Shown one piece after another: positions 26,010 through 34,483 of a stretch of DNA of 64,000 nucleotides. Made by a program: the position numbers and the translations under genes. The stretch's first letter is position 1; each line of letters opens with the position of its first letter. Source of the DNA: an uncultured Bacilli bacterium (GTDB taxonomy: Bacteria > Bacillota_I > Bacilli_A > RF39 > UBA660). The stretch is taken from contig CAKPDH010000001.1 in the NCBI GenBank assembly GCA_934148845.1, forward strand, positions 248,001 to 312,000, read 5' to 3'. The notes under the pieces are model-generated. The model had not been told where the DNA came from, made no database searches, and saw only the letters and a list, made by a program, of their open reading frames with translations.

Positions 26010-27120
26010 CTAATCCGCCACAATTTTCATTCAAAAATTTTTTTGATTTATTTACTAAATGTCCAATATTTTTTTCAACTTCCTTATAATTAATATTATT
26101 ATATACTTTAACATCTTTAAAATTATCATTTGTTGTCACAATATCTAAAAGTCCAGCCATTTCAAGTAATGAATATTTTCTTTCTTCTTTAATAACTTCT
26201 CCCTCATTCGTATCAAAAACAGGAACAAGTTTTTTTTGAAATAATATTGAAAAAACAGTGCCATGAAAGGAATTTGTAACAATATATTCAGCATTTTTTA
26301 TTAATTCTAAAAATTCATTTGGTCCCTCACAATAATCATTTATAAATCCAGCTCCTAAAATTTTTGGATGTTCTTCCAAATTTATAACTTTTAAACCTGT
26401 TAATTTAGATAATTTTTTAGCAACACTCCAACTATATTTTCTACAATTAACAGAATAATACAAAATATATTTGCTAGGAATTTTTTTAGACTTACTACTT
26501 CTACATAATAATTCCCACTCAGTTTTTGTTAACAATAAAGTAGGATCAACCACAAAAGTATTTTTTATATTATTATTACTTAAAAAATCACAACCCGATT
26601 TTTCTCTAACCGATATAGCTGAAAATTGTTCTAATTTATCTTTAATGAAATTTATATTATTTTGTGCAATTTCAATTGATTCTCCAAAACTTGCAGCATA
26701 AGAAACCTTTTTACCACAAAAATCAAAATCTCCAAAATAAACATTACTTCTATCATAAATTTTTTCACTCATATTCCAAATTTGATCACTACCAAAAATT
26801 AAAATATCATATTTTTTTACATAATCAGAAATATTTTCCTCGTTTATTTCCTCTGTTGGGCTAAAATTAATGTTTTCATTAAAAAAATCATCAAATTTTT
26901 GTCTTTTCTTTTTTATATCAATTTTATACATAAATGAATAAAATTTTCTTAAAACATAAGCAGGCGATAATAAGTTACAAGAACCATATTGTTTTTCTTT
27001 TTTAAAATTAACCACTTCAGCATCGACGTTATTATTTCTTAAATATTGCTGTAAAGCATAACACTGTAAAATAGCGCCATAATTATAGCCATTACTAAAA
27101 GTTAAAATACCAATTTTCAT
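26002..27120 (-). CDS. Polysaccharide pyruvyl transferase family protein
   Basis: 372 residues of the CsaB/WcaK fold. NYGAILQCYALQQYLRNN near the N-terminus, IFGSDQIWNMS at about residue 105, and VTNSFHGTVFSILFQKKLVPV in the C-terminal lobe are the three hallmarks. It is expected to attach a ketal-linked pyruvate, giving the polymer a negative charge. Coupled to the FrhB-like gene downstream by an 8-nt overlap. Confidence 0.88.
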   Translation of the reverse strand: MKIGILTFSNGYNYGAILQCYALQQYLRNNNVDAEVVNFKKEKQYGSCNLLSPAYVLRKFYSFMYKIDIKKKRQKFDDFFNENINFSPTEEINEENISDYVKKYDILIFGSDQIWNMSEKIYDRSNVYFGDFDFCGKKVSYAASFGESIEIAQNNINFIKDKLEQFSAISVREKSGCDFLSNNNIKNTFVVDPTLLLTKTEWELLCRSSKSKKIPSKYILYYSVNCRKYSWSVAKKLSKLTGLKVINLEEHPKILGAGFINDYCEGPNEFLELIKNAEYIVTNSFHGTVFSILFQKKLVPVFDTNEGEVIKEERKYSLLEMAGLLDIVTTNDNFKDVKVYNNINYKEVEKNIGHLVNKSKKFLNENCGGLDD

Positions 27121-27132
27121 ATTTCCTCCTGT

Positions 27133-28371
27133 TTAATTTTTCTTATTATTTTCAAAATTTAATTCCTTAATAAATCTTTTCATATATCCATCGAGTGAAT
27201 ATTTCTTATACATACTTGTTAAAATAGAATTATCATTATTTCTTTCCTTATCAAGTAATTTTTTTACATTAACAGATAAATTTTTTACTAAATTATCATC
27301 TTTCTCTAAAACAATTGCATATTCAGAAACATATTCAGGAATTCCACCTGAATTAGTTGTAATTAAATTAGCACCGCAGCATAAAGCTTCTATCATAGTT
27401 AAACCAGCTGGTTCTTCCCACATAGATGGCATAATTGCAATATCTGCTGCATTATAATATTTAGGGATATTTTCTTGTTGAACATATCCAACAAAGACAA
27501 CTTTATCTTTTAATTTATCTTTTATCAAATCATTAAGCTTATTATGATATTCATCTTTTATATTTGAAGAATGCATTAAGCCACCAACAATTAACAATTT
27601 AAATTTTTCATTTGAAATTAAATTTAAAGCTTCTAAAATTTTATCAATACCCTTTTCATAAGATAATCTACCAACAAATAATAAAATTTTTTCATCATCT
27701 TTTATATTGTATTTATATCGTAAATCTTGACAAAATTTTTCATCATTTCTAACACAAAACTTACTTGTATCAATACAATTATATAGTGTATGAATTTTAT
27801 TTTTATCTATTGGACCAATTGGGTTAGATGAAGATAAAATCTCATTTCCAACAAAATCACTTACACACAAATAACCATTACAATTTTCAAAAACACTTTT
27901 ACAATTCATATTAACTCTTGGTATATTATGTAAATGATAATAATATTCACCTTTATATTTAGACTTTTTAATTATTAGTGCTAAAGGAATGTTATTTTCC
28001 AAAACCACCTTATCGAATGTCTCTTTTTTTAATATTTTAGAAGATTTACTTATATAATATAACAAAGAAAAAATTGTTTTATATGAACTTGCTTTCTTTT
28101 TTTTAAAGAAAATTTTAATAAATTTAAATAACAAAAAATCAAAAAATTTTAAAATTTTAGGTACTTTTATCCATATAAATTCTACATTATTATATTGTTC
28201 AGCTTTTGTTTGAGCGTCTTTATCGTAAAATGATACAACCTTTAAATCACATTCTTTATTAATAGAGTTTTGTTCAACTAAATGTTCTATTAAAATTGGA
28301 ACAGCGCCATCTTTCACAGCAGGTACAGGATACCCACCATTTGAATCAGCAGTAAAAATACAAACTTTCAT
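27133..28371 (-). CDS. GT4 family glycosyltransferase
   Basis: 412 residues, GT-B. The N-terminal glycine/proline-rich loop (GGYPVPAVKDGAVPILIEHL) is followed by LFVGRLSYEKGIDKILEAL and MPSMWEEPAGLTMIEALCCG, the nucleotide-binding C-terminal domain with its E-x7-E pair. Closest in style to the GT4 at 22634-23827, which may be an old duplicate. Sugar specificity unknown. Confidence 0.88.
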   Translation of the reverse strand: MKVCIFTADSNGGYPVPAVKDGAVPILIEHLVEQNSINKECDLKVVSFYDKDAQTKAEQYNNVEFIWIKVPKILKFFDFLLFKFIKIFFKKKKASSYKTIFSLLYYISKSSKILKKETFDKVVLENNIPLALIIKKSKYKGEYYYHLHNIPRVNMNCKSVFENCNGYLCVSDFVGNEILSSSNPIGPIDKNKIHTLYNCIDTSKFCVRNDEKFCQDLRYKYNIKDDEKILLFVGRLSYEKGIDKILEALNLISNEKFKLLIVGGLMHSSNIKDEYHNKLNDLIKDKLKDKVVFVGYVQQENIPKYYNAADIAIMPSMWEEPAGLTMIEALCCGANLITTNSGGIPEYVSEYAIVLEKDDNLVKNLSVNVKKLLDKERNNDNSILTSMYKKYSLDGYMKRFIKELNFENNKKN

Positions 28372-28380
28372 AAAAACCGC

Positions 28381-29496
28381 CTATTTAATCAAATTAATAT
28401 ATATATCATTTAATTTTTGTGCTTCATCTTTAATATTAAAACCATTACTAGAAATTTCCTTTTTAGTATTTTGTCTTTTAAATTTACTAACGTCTTCTAA
28501 TATAATATTAGCCCATTCTTGTGTTGGTTTACATAATGACATAAATTTAGCTGAATCTAATACTTTTGTTTCTTTAGTCATATCATAAGAAAAAATACAC
28601 AGCAAACCATTAGCTTGTGCTTCAACTCCAACAACTGGTAATCCCTCATATAAGCTAGGTAGTAAAAATACATCCATAGCGTTATACAACTCATTTACAT
28701 CTTCTCTTTGGCCTAAAAATTTAACATATTTTTCTAATTTTAGATTTTTAACTTTCGCTTTAATTTCTTTCATTAAAGGACCTTGTCCTATTAATAATAA
28801 AATTGAATCCTTATTTTTTTTATGTACTTCATTAAAAATATCAATTAAAAATCTATGATTTTTTTGTTCAACAAATCTCCCTACATGGCCTATTACTAAA
28901 GTACTATCTTTAACTTTTAATTCTTTTCTTTTTTTATTTCTTACTTTCTCATCATATTTAAATTTGTCTAAATCTATTGCATTATTAAGTAAATAAACAT
29001 TTCCCATATCATATTCTTTATTCCCAAACAACCACCTACCAGCAAGTTCAGAACAGCACATATAATCTGTTGCGAATAACTTACTAAAAGGTCTAAGTAC
29101 TTGTTTTAATAAATTTTTCTTTTTTTCTTTTTTATTAGTAGTACTATGACTATGGGCTATCCTAACAGGTACTTTAGCACATTTCGCAGCAAATAAAGAA
29201 AACACTGATAACGCATTAATATGTGAATGAACTATTTTATAATTACCTTCCTTTAACACTTTTTTTAGTTCTTTATGATACTTAAATACTTTTTGATAGG
29301 GTGGTACTAATATTACTTTACCACCTAATTTTTTTATTTCATCATATGGTATATTAGTAGAATCAGAATCGCATATAAAATCAAATTGTATTTTAGAACG
29401 ATCTATATGCCTATAATAATTCATAACTACAGCTTCTACTCCACCGCCTACCCATTTTCCAATAATTTGTGCAACGCGCACTGGTTTTGTATTCAA
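28381..29496 (-). CDS. GT4 family glycosyltransferase (EpsF-like)
   Basis: 371 residues. The opening segment KWVGGGVEAVVMNYYRHIDR and FDFICDSDS, then GHVGRFVEQKNHRFLIDIF and LPSLYEGLPVVGVEAQANG, resemble EpsF-type enzymes that act early after the priming transferase. It lies 17 nt after the priming transferase gene, consistent with adding the second sugar. Confidence 0.88.
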   Translation of the reverse strand: MNTKPVRVAQIIGKWVGGGVEAVVMNYYRHIDRSKIQFDFICDSDSTNIPYDEIKKLGGKVILVPPYQKVFKYHKELKKVLKEGNYKIVHSHINALSVFSLFAAKCAKVPVRIAHSHSTTNKKEKKKNLLKQVLRPFSKLFATDYMCCSELAGRWLFGNKEYDMGNVYLLNNAIDLDKFKYDEKVRNKKRKELKVKDSTLVIGHVGRFVEQKNHRFLIDIFNEVHKKNKDSILLLIGQGPLMKEIKAKVKNLKLEKYVKFLGQREDVNELYNAMDVFLLPSLYEGLPVVGVEAQANGLLCIFSYDMTKETKVLDSAKFMSLCKPTQEWANIILEDVSKFKRQNTKKEISSNGFNIKDEAQKLNDIYINLIK

Positions 29497-29513
29497 AATA
29501 GCACACTCCTTAA

Positions 29514-30167
29514 TTACTTAGCCCCGTTTCTCATTATTACTACTTTAATAGTTTTAAATATAATTTTAACATCAAGCATTAAACTATAATTGTTAGAATA
29601 AAACTGTTCTAATTCTAATCTTTTTTTAAAGGATATATCACTTCTTCCATTTACTTGCCAATAACCTGTAAGTCCTGGTTTAGTTGCAACTATATCATTA
29701 TACGAATCTGCCATATCTTCTTTTTCACGAGGCAAATATGGTCTATTACCAACGAAAGCCATATCCCCTTTAAGTATATTTATAAACTGCGGTACTTCAT
29801 CTAATGAAGTTTTTCTTAAAAATTTACCTACTTTTGTAATTCTTGGGTCATCTTTTATTTTTTTATTTAATTTATATTCTTCTCTATATTTTTTCTTTCT
29901 CAATAGTTTTTTTAATTCAATATCTGCATTTGGTACCATGCTTCTAAATTTATATAATTTAAATATTTTACCATTTTTACCTATTCTCTCTTGTGAATAG
30001 AATATACTATCATGATCACCATTTATAATACTTATAATTTTAACAATAAGTGTAAGTGGCATTAATACAAATATTCCAAGTATACCTACTATAACGTCAA
30101 AAAATCTTTTAACAAAGTAAAAGATATGCTTACTAAAAACAATTTCATTATTGGAAACATTTTCCAT
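29514..30167 (-). CDS. Undecaprenyl-phosphate sugar phosphotransferase (priming enzyme)
   Basis: 217 residues. One membrane helix (about 21-48) is followed by the bacterial sugar transferase domain: SQERIGKNGKIFKLYKFRSM, DPRITKVGKFLRKTSLDE, VPQFINILKGDMAFVGNRP, and PGLTGYWQVNGRSDISF near the C-terminus. This short single-helix form (EpsL/PglC-like) starts repeat-unit synthesis by loading a sugar phosphate onto undecaprenyl phosphate. It is the first gene of the locus, with a promoter and palindromic site directly upstream. Confidence 0.9.
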   Translation of the reverse strand: MENVSNNEIVFSKHIFYFVKRFFDVIVGILGIFVLMPLTLIVKIISIINGDHDSIFYSQERIGKNGKIFKLYKFRSMVPNADIELKKLLRKKKYREEYKLNKKIKDDPRITKVGKFLRKTSLDEVPQFINILKGDMAFVGNRPYLPREKEDMADSYNDIVATKPGLTGYWQVNGRSDISFKKRLELEQFYSNNYSLMLDVKIIFKTIKVVIMRNGAK

Positions 30168-30202
30168 ACAAACACGACCTTACTACTTTTTTTACCACTA
30201 AT

Positions 30203-30231
30203 AGTATAGCAAATATGAATAGTACTTGCAA
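30203..30231 (-). promoter_or_regulatory. Promoter of polysaccharide operon 1
   Basis: Minus strand TTGCAA (30226-30231) and TATACT (30203-30208) with a 17-bp spacer. The -35 element is embedded in the palindrome at 30218-30239. Confidence 0.65.
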
Positions 30232-30239
30232 GTACTATT
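30218..30239. promoter_or_regulatory. Perfect 22-bp palindrome overlapping the -35 element (candidate operator)
   Basis: AATAGTACTTG followed by its exact reverse complement, with no central gap. It covers the -35 hexamer of the operon 1 promoter, so a dimeric protein bound here would block RNA polymerase. It could also be read as a terminator-like hairpin, but no T-run follows on either strand. Confidence 0.55.
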
Positions 30240-30250
30240 AGAAAATTTAT

Positions 30251-30280
30251 AAAAAAATACTTAAGTTTTACTTAAGTATT
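30251..30280 (-). terminator. Terminator of the paralogous unknown gene pair
   Basis: Minus strand ATACTTAAG and CTTAAGTAT pair perfectly over 9 bp with a 5-nt loop and are followed by a T-run; the stem overlaps the end of the gene that stops at 30268. Confidence 0.75.
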
Positions 30281-30990
30281 AATTGTTTGTTTGTATCTAT
30301 ACTATAGCTATAATTTAATAATTTAAAGAAACATTCAGAATTTAAAAGTGTTATTTCAAATTCTTCTTTAGTTACTTTTAATTTACTGAATAAATAATCT
30401 AATTTATGTGGTATTTTAATATTATTTACAAGTTCAAATTCATATAGATCTATTTGTTCTTTAATATCTGTTTTATTCTTATATAAGTATGAAAATTCTC
30501 CTTTATTTATTAATTCTATATTCATAAGTTCACTTGGTATAGATAATATATTTTTATATTTTACATTATTTAAATCTTTACTCATATAACTTTTTGGTAC
30601 CAAAAAGTTATAGCAATATCTATAACATTCCATATCACTATCATATACATATGTTTTGATAGGATTTGCATATCTATAAAATCCTCTTAAATATTTATTT
30701 ACTATATTATTTCTTGTTATGATTTCATCGCTTATAGGAAAGCTATTAAATTTAATATCTTGATGGGTTAAACAATATTCATTTTTTTTATTAATAAACT
30801 CATCTATATCCATTTCTCTTTCACTATCAAGTTTAACACTTTTCTCAAATAAATCAGTTTCAAAATCAAAAAATTCTATTCCTCTTCTTTTTATTATATT
30901 TCTTTTATATTGTTCTATTTCTCTATAATTTGGTTTTAGACAATATATACTTAAAGTATTATTATCATTAATTTTATATATTGTAGTCAT
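30268..30990 (-). CDS. Unknown protein, paralogue of the gene upstream
   Basis: 240 residues, soluble, no signal peptide. No family is recognised. It is clearly related to the 204-residue protein encoded upstream: both open with a K-x-ND-x-TxS-x-Y pattern and a YR-N segment (INDNNTLSIYCLKPNYREIE against KSNDADTVSVYDLIPNLNAI). Both also carry an IPxxLMNxELI-KxxF-YLYxN segment in the middle. The two genes overlap by 17 nt, so they are co-translated and may form a heteromer. It is the last gene before a strong terminator. Confidence 0.6.
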   Translation of the reverse strand: MTTIYKINDNNTLSIYCLKPNYREIEQYKRNIIKRRGIEFFDFETDLFEKSVKLDSEREMDIDEFINKKNEYCLTHQDIKFNSFPISDEIITRNNIVNKYLRGFYRYANPIKTYVYDSDMECYRYCYNFLVPKSYMSKDLNNVKYKNILSIPSELMNIELINKGEFSYLYKNKTDIKEQIDLYEFELVNNIKIPHKLDYLFSKLKVTKEEFEITLLNSECFFKLLNYSYSIDTNKQLILK

Positions 30991-31588
30991 TCTTTAATTC
31001 CTTTCTTTTACTTTCTTGTTTTAAATTATTTTTTATTTTAAAGAAATATTCAGATTCATCATTAGATAAATCTAAATTATCTATAGAAATACTTGTTACA
31101 TATTTTAAAGTAAATAAATTTATAAGCTCATTAACATCTATATTATTTTCATATATATATTTAAACTTAGATTTTAAAATTAATTCTAAATTCATAAGAT
31201 TATCAGGAATAGAAATAATATTATTAAATTCTACATAAGCTCTGGTAATGTTTATATCAAGAGGTACCAATAAATTTAAATTTTTATCTTTCATTTTTAC
31301 TAAAGTGTAGCTTGTATATCTTAAGTTTATATAATCAGAAATCATTTTATCTTTTAATTCTTGATTAGTGTTAGTACTACTACATAAATTAATATCACTT
31401 ATATCTATACCATTTAATAAATCAAGAGACTCTCTTAAACTATTTGTTTTATAATTATAAAATATATTATTATTTCTTTTATAATCTAAAATTAAATTTT
31501 GTCTATATGAACTTATAGCATTTAAATTAGGTATTAAATCATAAACAGATACAGTATCAGCATCATTTGATTTTATTATTTTAATCAT
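30974..31588 (-). CDS. Unknown protein, paralogue of the gene downstream
   Basis: 204 residues, soluble. It shares the opening motif and the central SIPDNLMNLELILKSKFKYI segment with the next gene but lacks part of that protein's middle. Preceded by a good promoter (31607-31634) and GGGAGGTTT. Function unknown; a lineage-specific pair next to a nuclease/DinD island suggests an accessory role, but that is only context. Confidence 0.6.
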   Translation of the reverse strand: MIKIIKSNDADTVSVYDLIPNLNAISSYRQNLILDYKRNNNIFYNYKTNSLRESLDLLNGIDISDINLCSSTNTNQELKDKMISDYINLRYTSYTLVKMKDKNLNLLVPLDINITRAYVEFNNIISIPDNLMNLELILKSKFKYIYENNIDVNELINLFTLKYVTSISIDNLDLSNDESEYFFKIKNNLKQESKRKELKNDYNI

Positions 31589-31606
31589 TTTAAACCTCCC
31601 TATTTA

Positions 31607-31634
31607 ATTATACCAAAATAAAATTATTAGTCAA
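31607..31634 (-). promoter_or_regulatory. Promoter of the paralogous unknown pair
   Basis: Minus strand TTGACT (31629-31634) and TATAAT (31607-31612) with a 16-bp spacer, just upstream of GGGAGG and the ATG at 31588. Confidence 0.65.
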
Positions 31635-31635
31635 A

Positions 31636-31662
31636 TTAAAAAGGGAAAACAAAAGTTTTCCC
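31636..31662 (-). terminator. Intrinsic terminator
   Basis: Minus strand GGGAAAAC and GTTTTCCC pair perfectly over 8 bp (31655-31662 with 31643-31650) and lead into a T-run at 31636-31642. Confidence 0.75.
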
Positions 31663-31673
31663 AGTATATATAA

Positions 31674-31703
31674 ACACCTTACCTTTAAAGCAAGGTGAGG
31701 TGT
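31674..31703 (-). other. Stable hairpin just upstream of the terminator
   Basis: Minus strand ACACCTCACCTT and AAGGTAAGGTGT pair over about 12 positions with a small loop. With the terminator 12 nt further on it makes a compact two-hairpin 3' structure in a region with no intact gene (31589-31815). It may be the 3' end of a small RNA or of the lost DUF1016 transcript. Confidence 0.4.
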
Positions 31704-31815
31704 AGCACTCTCACTCTACTTATATTATATATAATTTATAAATTAATATTCCAAAAATTTATATCTATAATAATATATGATTAATTATAAATTATGTGTG
31801 TACTTATTTTTGTAT

Positions 31816-32144
31816 TTAATCTTTATTTATATGCTTTTTTTGAAAATATATCATACTCATTAATATTTCGTCATAAAGACTCCATGACAATTGTGTCGCA
31901 GCTTGCGACACTTTTTCATCACTAAACATACTATAGAATTGTTTCATCCTAAATAATGTTCTTCTGTTATATTTTTTACCAACTTCAACAACTAATTTTT
32001 TAGAATATTCATCTATAATATTATCTCCATATTTACCACCAGCTTCATTTAATAATTTACCTAATTCAAAATATATAATAACTTTATATCTTTCTTTTGA
32101 ATAATCTTTAACTTTTGCATATATTTATCTTATTTTTTATTTCA
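31816..32144 (-). pseudogene. Remnant of a DUF1016 (YhcG-type) nuclease N-terminal domain
   Basis: On the minus strand a frame without an intact start encodes DYSKERYKVIIYFELGKLLN, AGGKYGDNIIDEYSKKL, YNRRTLFRMKQFYSMF and LSWSLYDEIL, ending at a stop at 31816. This is the N-terminal DUF1016 domain; the PDDEXK nuclease domain is absent, and a frameshift near 32110 separates it from a short in-frame lead. It lies immediately after the intact paralogue at 32145-33026, so a tandem pair has collapsed to one and a fragment. Confidence 0.75.
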
Positions 32145-33026
32145 TCATACTAATTCATATTCTCTAGAAATAATTCTCCCATCAGAACAATATTTAATAA
32201 CATACTCATTATCCTGTTTACAAATGATAATACCTACTGTGTCATTTTCTTCAATTGTTTTAATATTTTTATCAATATAATTCATATAAGTCATAATCTG
32301 ACCAGTATGTTCTTTCTTGAGTTCTGTAACCTTTAATTCTACTACTACATAACATTTATACTTAATATTATATAGAAGTAAGTCTATATAGTTATATCTA
32401 TCATTTAACTTAATGGGATACTCACTTTTAATAAATGTAAATCCATTTCCTAATTCATCTAAAAAATTTTCGATATCTTCCAAAATTAATTTTTGTAATA
32501 CTTTCTCTGAAAATATATCATAGTTATTGCTATTTTTAATCAAAATTGGATTCTTTACGAAATCAACAATATTAGATTCTTTTTGCTCTATTAATTTATT
32601 TTTAGTGAATTCCGGAAGTCTTTCATATTCATTCAATTTTATTCTTTTTCTTAACTGTCTAATAGATAGATTATTTAATTCAGTTATTTTAATATAGTAT
32701 TGAAATTTATTATCATCAAACCAAAGAATTTCACAATAATGACTCCAACTTAATTTGGCAGACAGTGTCTGCACTTTTTCATTCAACTCATAAAATTTTA
32801 ACATTAACCATAGATTTCTCTTACTATAACCCTTACCTAATTCATATGTTAATCTCTTCGAATATTCTTTTATTATTCCTTCTCCATAATGATTACCTGC
32901 TTCACTTAACATTCTTCCAACATTGTAATATGCATCCAAATCACTCTTATTAATTGAATAACTTTTAACTTTTCTATTTATTTCATCATTTATTAATTCA
33001 TTTTTAATTTCATTATAATAGTTCAT
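32145..33026 (-). CDS. DUF1016 / PDDEXK nuclease family protein (YhcG-like)
   Basis: 293 residues. The N-terminal DUF1016 helical domain (YYNVGRMLSEAGNHYGEGII, YSKRNLWLMLKFYE, LSWSHYCEILWFDD) precedes a PDDEXK-type fold with IDLLLYN and VVVELKVTELKKEHTGQIMTY, carrying the D...ExK residues. Family members are linked to mobile elements and restriction-type loci; their DNA-processing role is inferred from the fold. AGAAAGGAGTAAT precedes the start. Confidence 0.85.
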   Translation of the reverse strand: MNYYNEIKNELINDEINRKVKSYSINKSDLDAYYNVGRMLSEAGNHYGEGIIKEYSKRLTYELGKGYSKRNLWLMLKFYELNEKVQTLSAKLSWSHYCEILWFDDNKFQYYIKITELNNLSIRQLRKRIKLNEYERLPEFTKNKLIEQKESNIVDFVKNPILIKNSNNYDIFSEKVLQKLILEDIENFLDELGNGFTFIKSEYPIKLNDRYNYIDLLLYNIKYKCYVVVELKVTELKKEHTGQIMTYMNYIDKNIKTIEENDTVGIIICKQDNEYVIKYCSDGRIISREYELV

Positions 33027-33037
33027 ATTACTCCTTT

Positions 33038-33628
33038 CTATGAACTACAAGTCTCAATTTTCAATTTATAATTTTTAATTTTAAACATAATACTACCATC
33101 TTGATCTGTTCTATATATTTTTGAATCACTCAAATTATTTAATACTTCTTTATTGGAATGACCGTATCTGTTGTTTTTGCCAACACTAATAATGGAATAA
33201 TTTAGATTTATTTCATTTATAAATTCTTTACTACTACTTGTTTTACTTCCATGATGACCAATTTTTAATACATCAATACCAGATATATTATATTTATTTA
33301 ATATGTCTTTCTCTTTTTCTACTCCAGCGTCTCCCATAAACATAAACTTATAACCATCAAGTTCAGTATAAATAACATTTGAATTATCATTTTCATTATC
33401 ATATTCTTTTGTTTGTAAAAAATATAGTTTGTTATTATCTATATTTAATTTTTTAATACATGAATAATATTTTATTTTCTTTTTATCTAGTACTTTGATT
33501 AATTCTTTTTCTAATTCATTAAACTCTCCACAATTAAATATTACATTATCTACTTTAAAATTATTTACTAAATTAATAGATTCTCCCATATGATCAAAAT
33601 CGCCGTGTGGTGACATAAGTTTATGCAT
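33038..33628 (-). pseudogene. Duplicated 3' fragment of comEC (metallo-beta-lactamase domain)
   Basis: Reads HGDFDHMGESINLVNNF to the end of ComEC, including GHHGSKTSS, in one open frame of 196 codons. It has no membrane part and lacks the first strands of the hydrolase fold. Positions 33258-33540 are identical over 283 bp to 35548-35830 in comEC, and similarity to comEC stops abruptly at about 33613, right at the metal-binding HGDFDH motif. The apparent ATG at 33628 is in unrelated sequence. It is unlikely to be a working protein. Confidence 0.8.
33258..33540 (-). repeat. 283-bp perfect direct repeat, copy 1
   Basis: Identical base for base to 35548-35830 by direct reading, with diverged but recognisable similarity on both sides to about 33040 and 33613. 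Marks a duplicated or gene-converted comEC 3' end. Confidence 0.9.
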
Positions 33629-33692
33629 ATGGATTTAATCAAAGAAAAAGAACTATCAAGTTGATGGTCCTTATATGATGTATCATAAAATA

Positions 33693-34412
33693 TCATTGTA
33701 ACCTATTTTTAATTAATTGTTTAATATTTGAATCTTTTATTTTTTCAATTTGATCTTCAATTGAAGGATAATCATTATATCTAACTATCTTTGCTTCTGA
33801 TTTATATCTATCGTGGCTAATCAGATCAATAGTCGGAGATTTTAAAGCTATATTAATTATTTTAAAATAGTACTCTTTTTCGTGTTCACTTTTTGAGTTC
33901 AAATATCTAAAAACAAAATATATGAATGAATCCATTTCATTTTTCAATATTTTCCAGTCTAATTTAGGATTTTTATATACTATTAAATTTGTTTCATAAA
34001 ATTCAGGTTCTACAGGTAAAACTGTAAAAAAAGGTTCACTAGAAACACCAATATTCCAGTTTGGATTATACATTTCACTAATTATAATATCTTTATACAA
34101 TCTTTTAAAAACAGATCCATTGTATAGTTCAGAGTTTATAATAAAAATTATATTTCTACACAAATCAAAGTTCACACACAATTGAGTATTATCAACATCG
34201 TTTTCAATAATGCTTGCCATTAAATTTAAATCATCAACTCCATACTTTTTGTAAATATTATCAATCTTTTCTAAATAATGATTTCTTTCATCTGATTTTT
34301 TAAACTCATCATCTAATTCTTTTCTTGCAGCCATCTGATTATAATATTCAATCATATAAAAGTATTCACAAAGTTTATTAAAATCATTTATTTTTCTTAT
34401 TAAAGTTTCCAT
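33693..34412 (-). CDS. Unknown protein paired with DinD
   Basis: 239 residues, soluble, acidic, largely helical at the N-terminus (about 1-75). A hydrophobic core segment, LCRNIIFIINSELYNGS, sits near residue 85, and a WNIGVSSEPFFTVLPVEPEFYE stretch (longer than a motif, key residues W, G, F, P) near 120. No family is recognised. It lies directly after dinD (71-nt gap) inside the segment bounded by the two comEC 3' copies. TTGGAGTGAG precedes the start. Confidence 0.55.
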   Translation of the reverse strand: METLIRKINDFNKLCEYFYMIEYYNQMAARKELDDEFKKSDERNHYLEKIDNIYKKYGVDDLNLMASIIENDVDNTQLCVNFDLCRNIIFIINSELYNGSVFKRLYKDIIISEMYNPNWNIGVSSEPFFTVLPVEPEFYETNLIVYKNPKLDWKILKNEMDSFIYFVFRYLNSKSEHEKEYYFKIINIALKSPTIDLISHDRYKSEAKIVRYNDYPSIEDQIEKIKDSNIKQLIKNRLQ

Positions 34413-34483
34413 AAAATCTCACTCCAATTAAAGATTATTATAACATAATATTATATAAACCGTACACGTATATATTAATACTT

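Noticed and set aside
31690..31740. Resemblance of GTGCTACACC to part of a preQ1 riboswitch
   Set aside because: Only a short similarity; the pseudoknot A-rich tail and the stem of that riboswitch are not present, and no queuosine gene follows.
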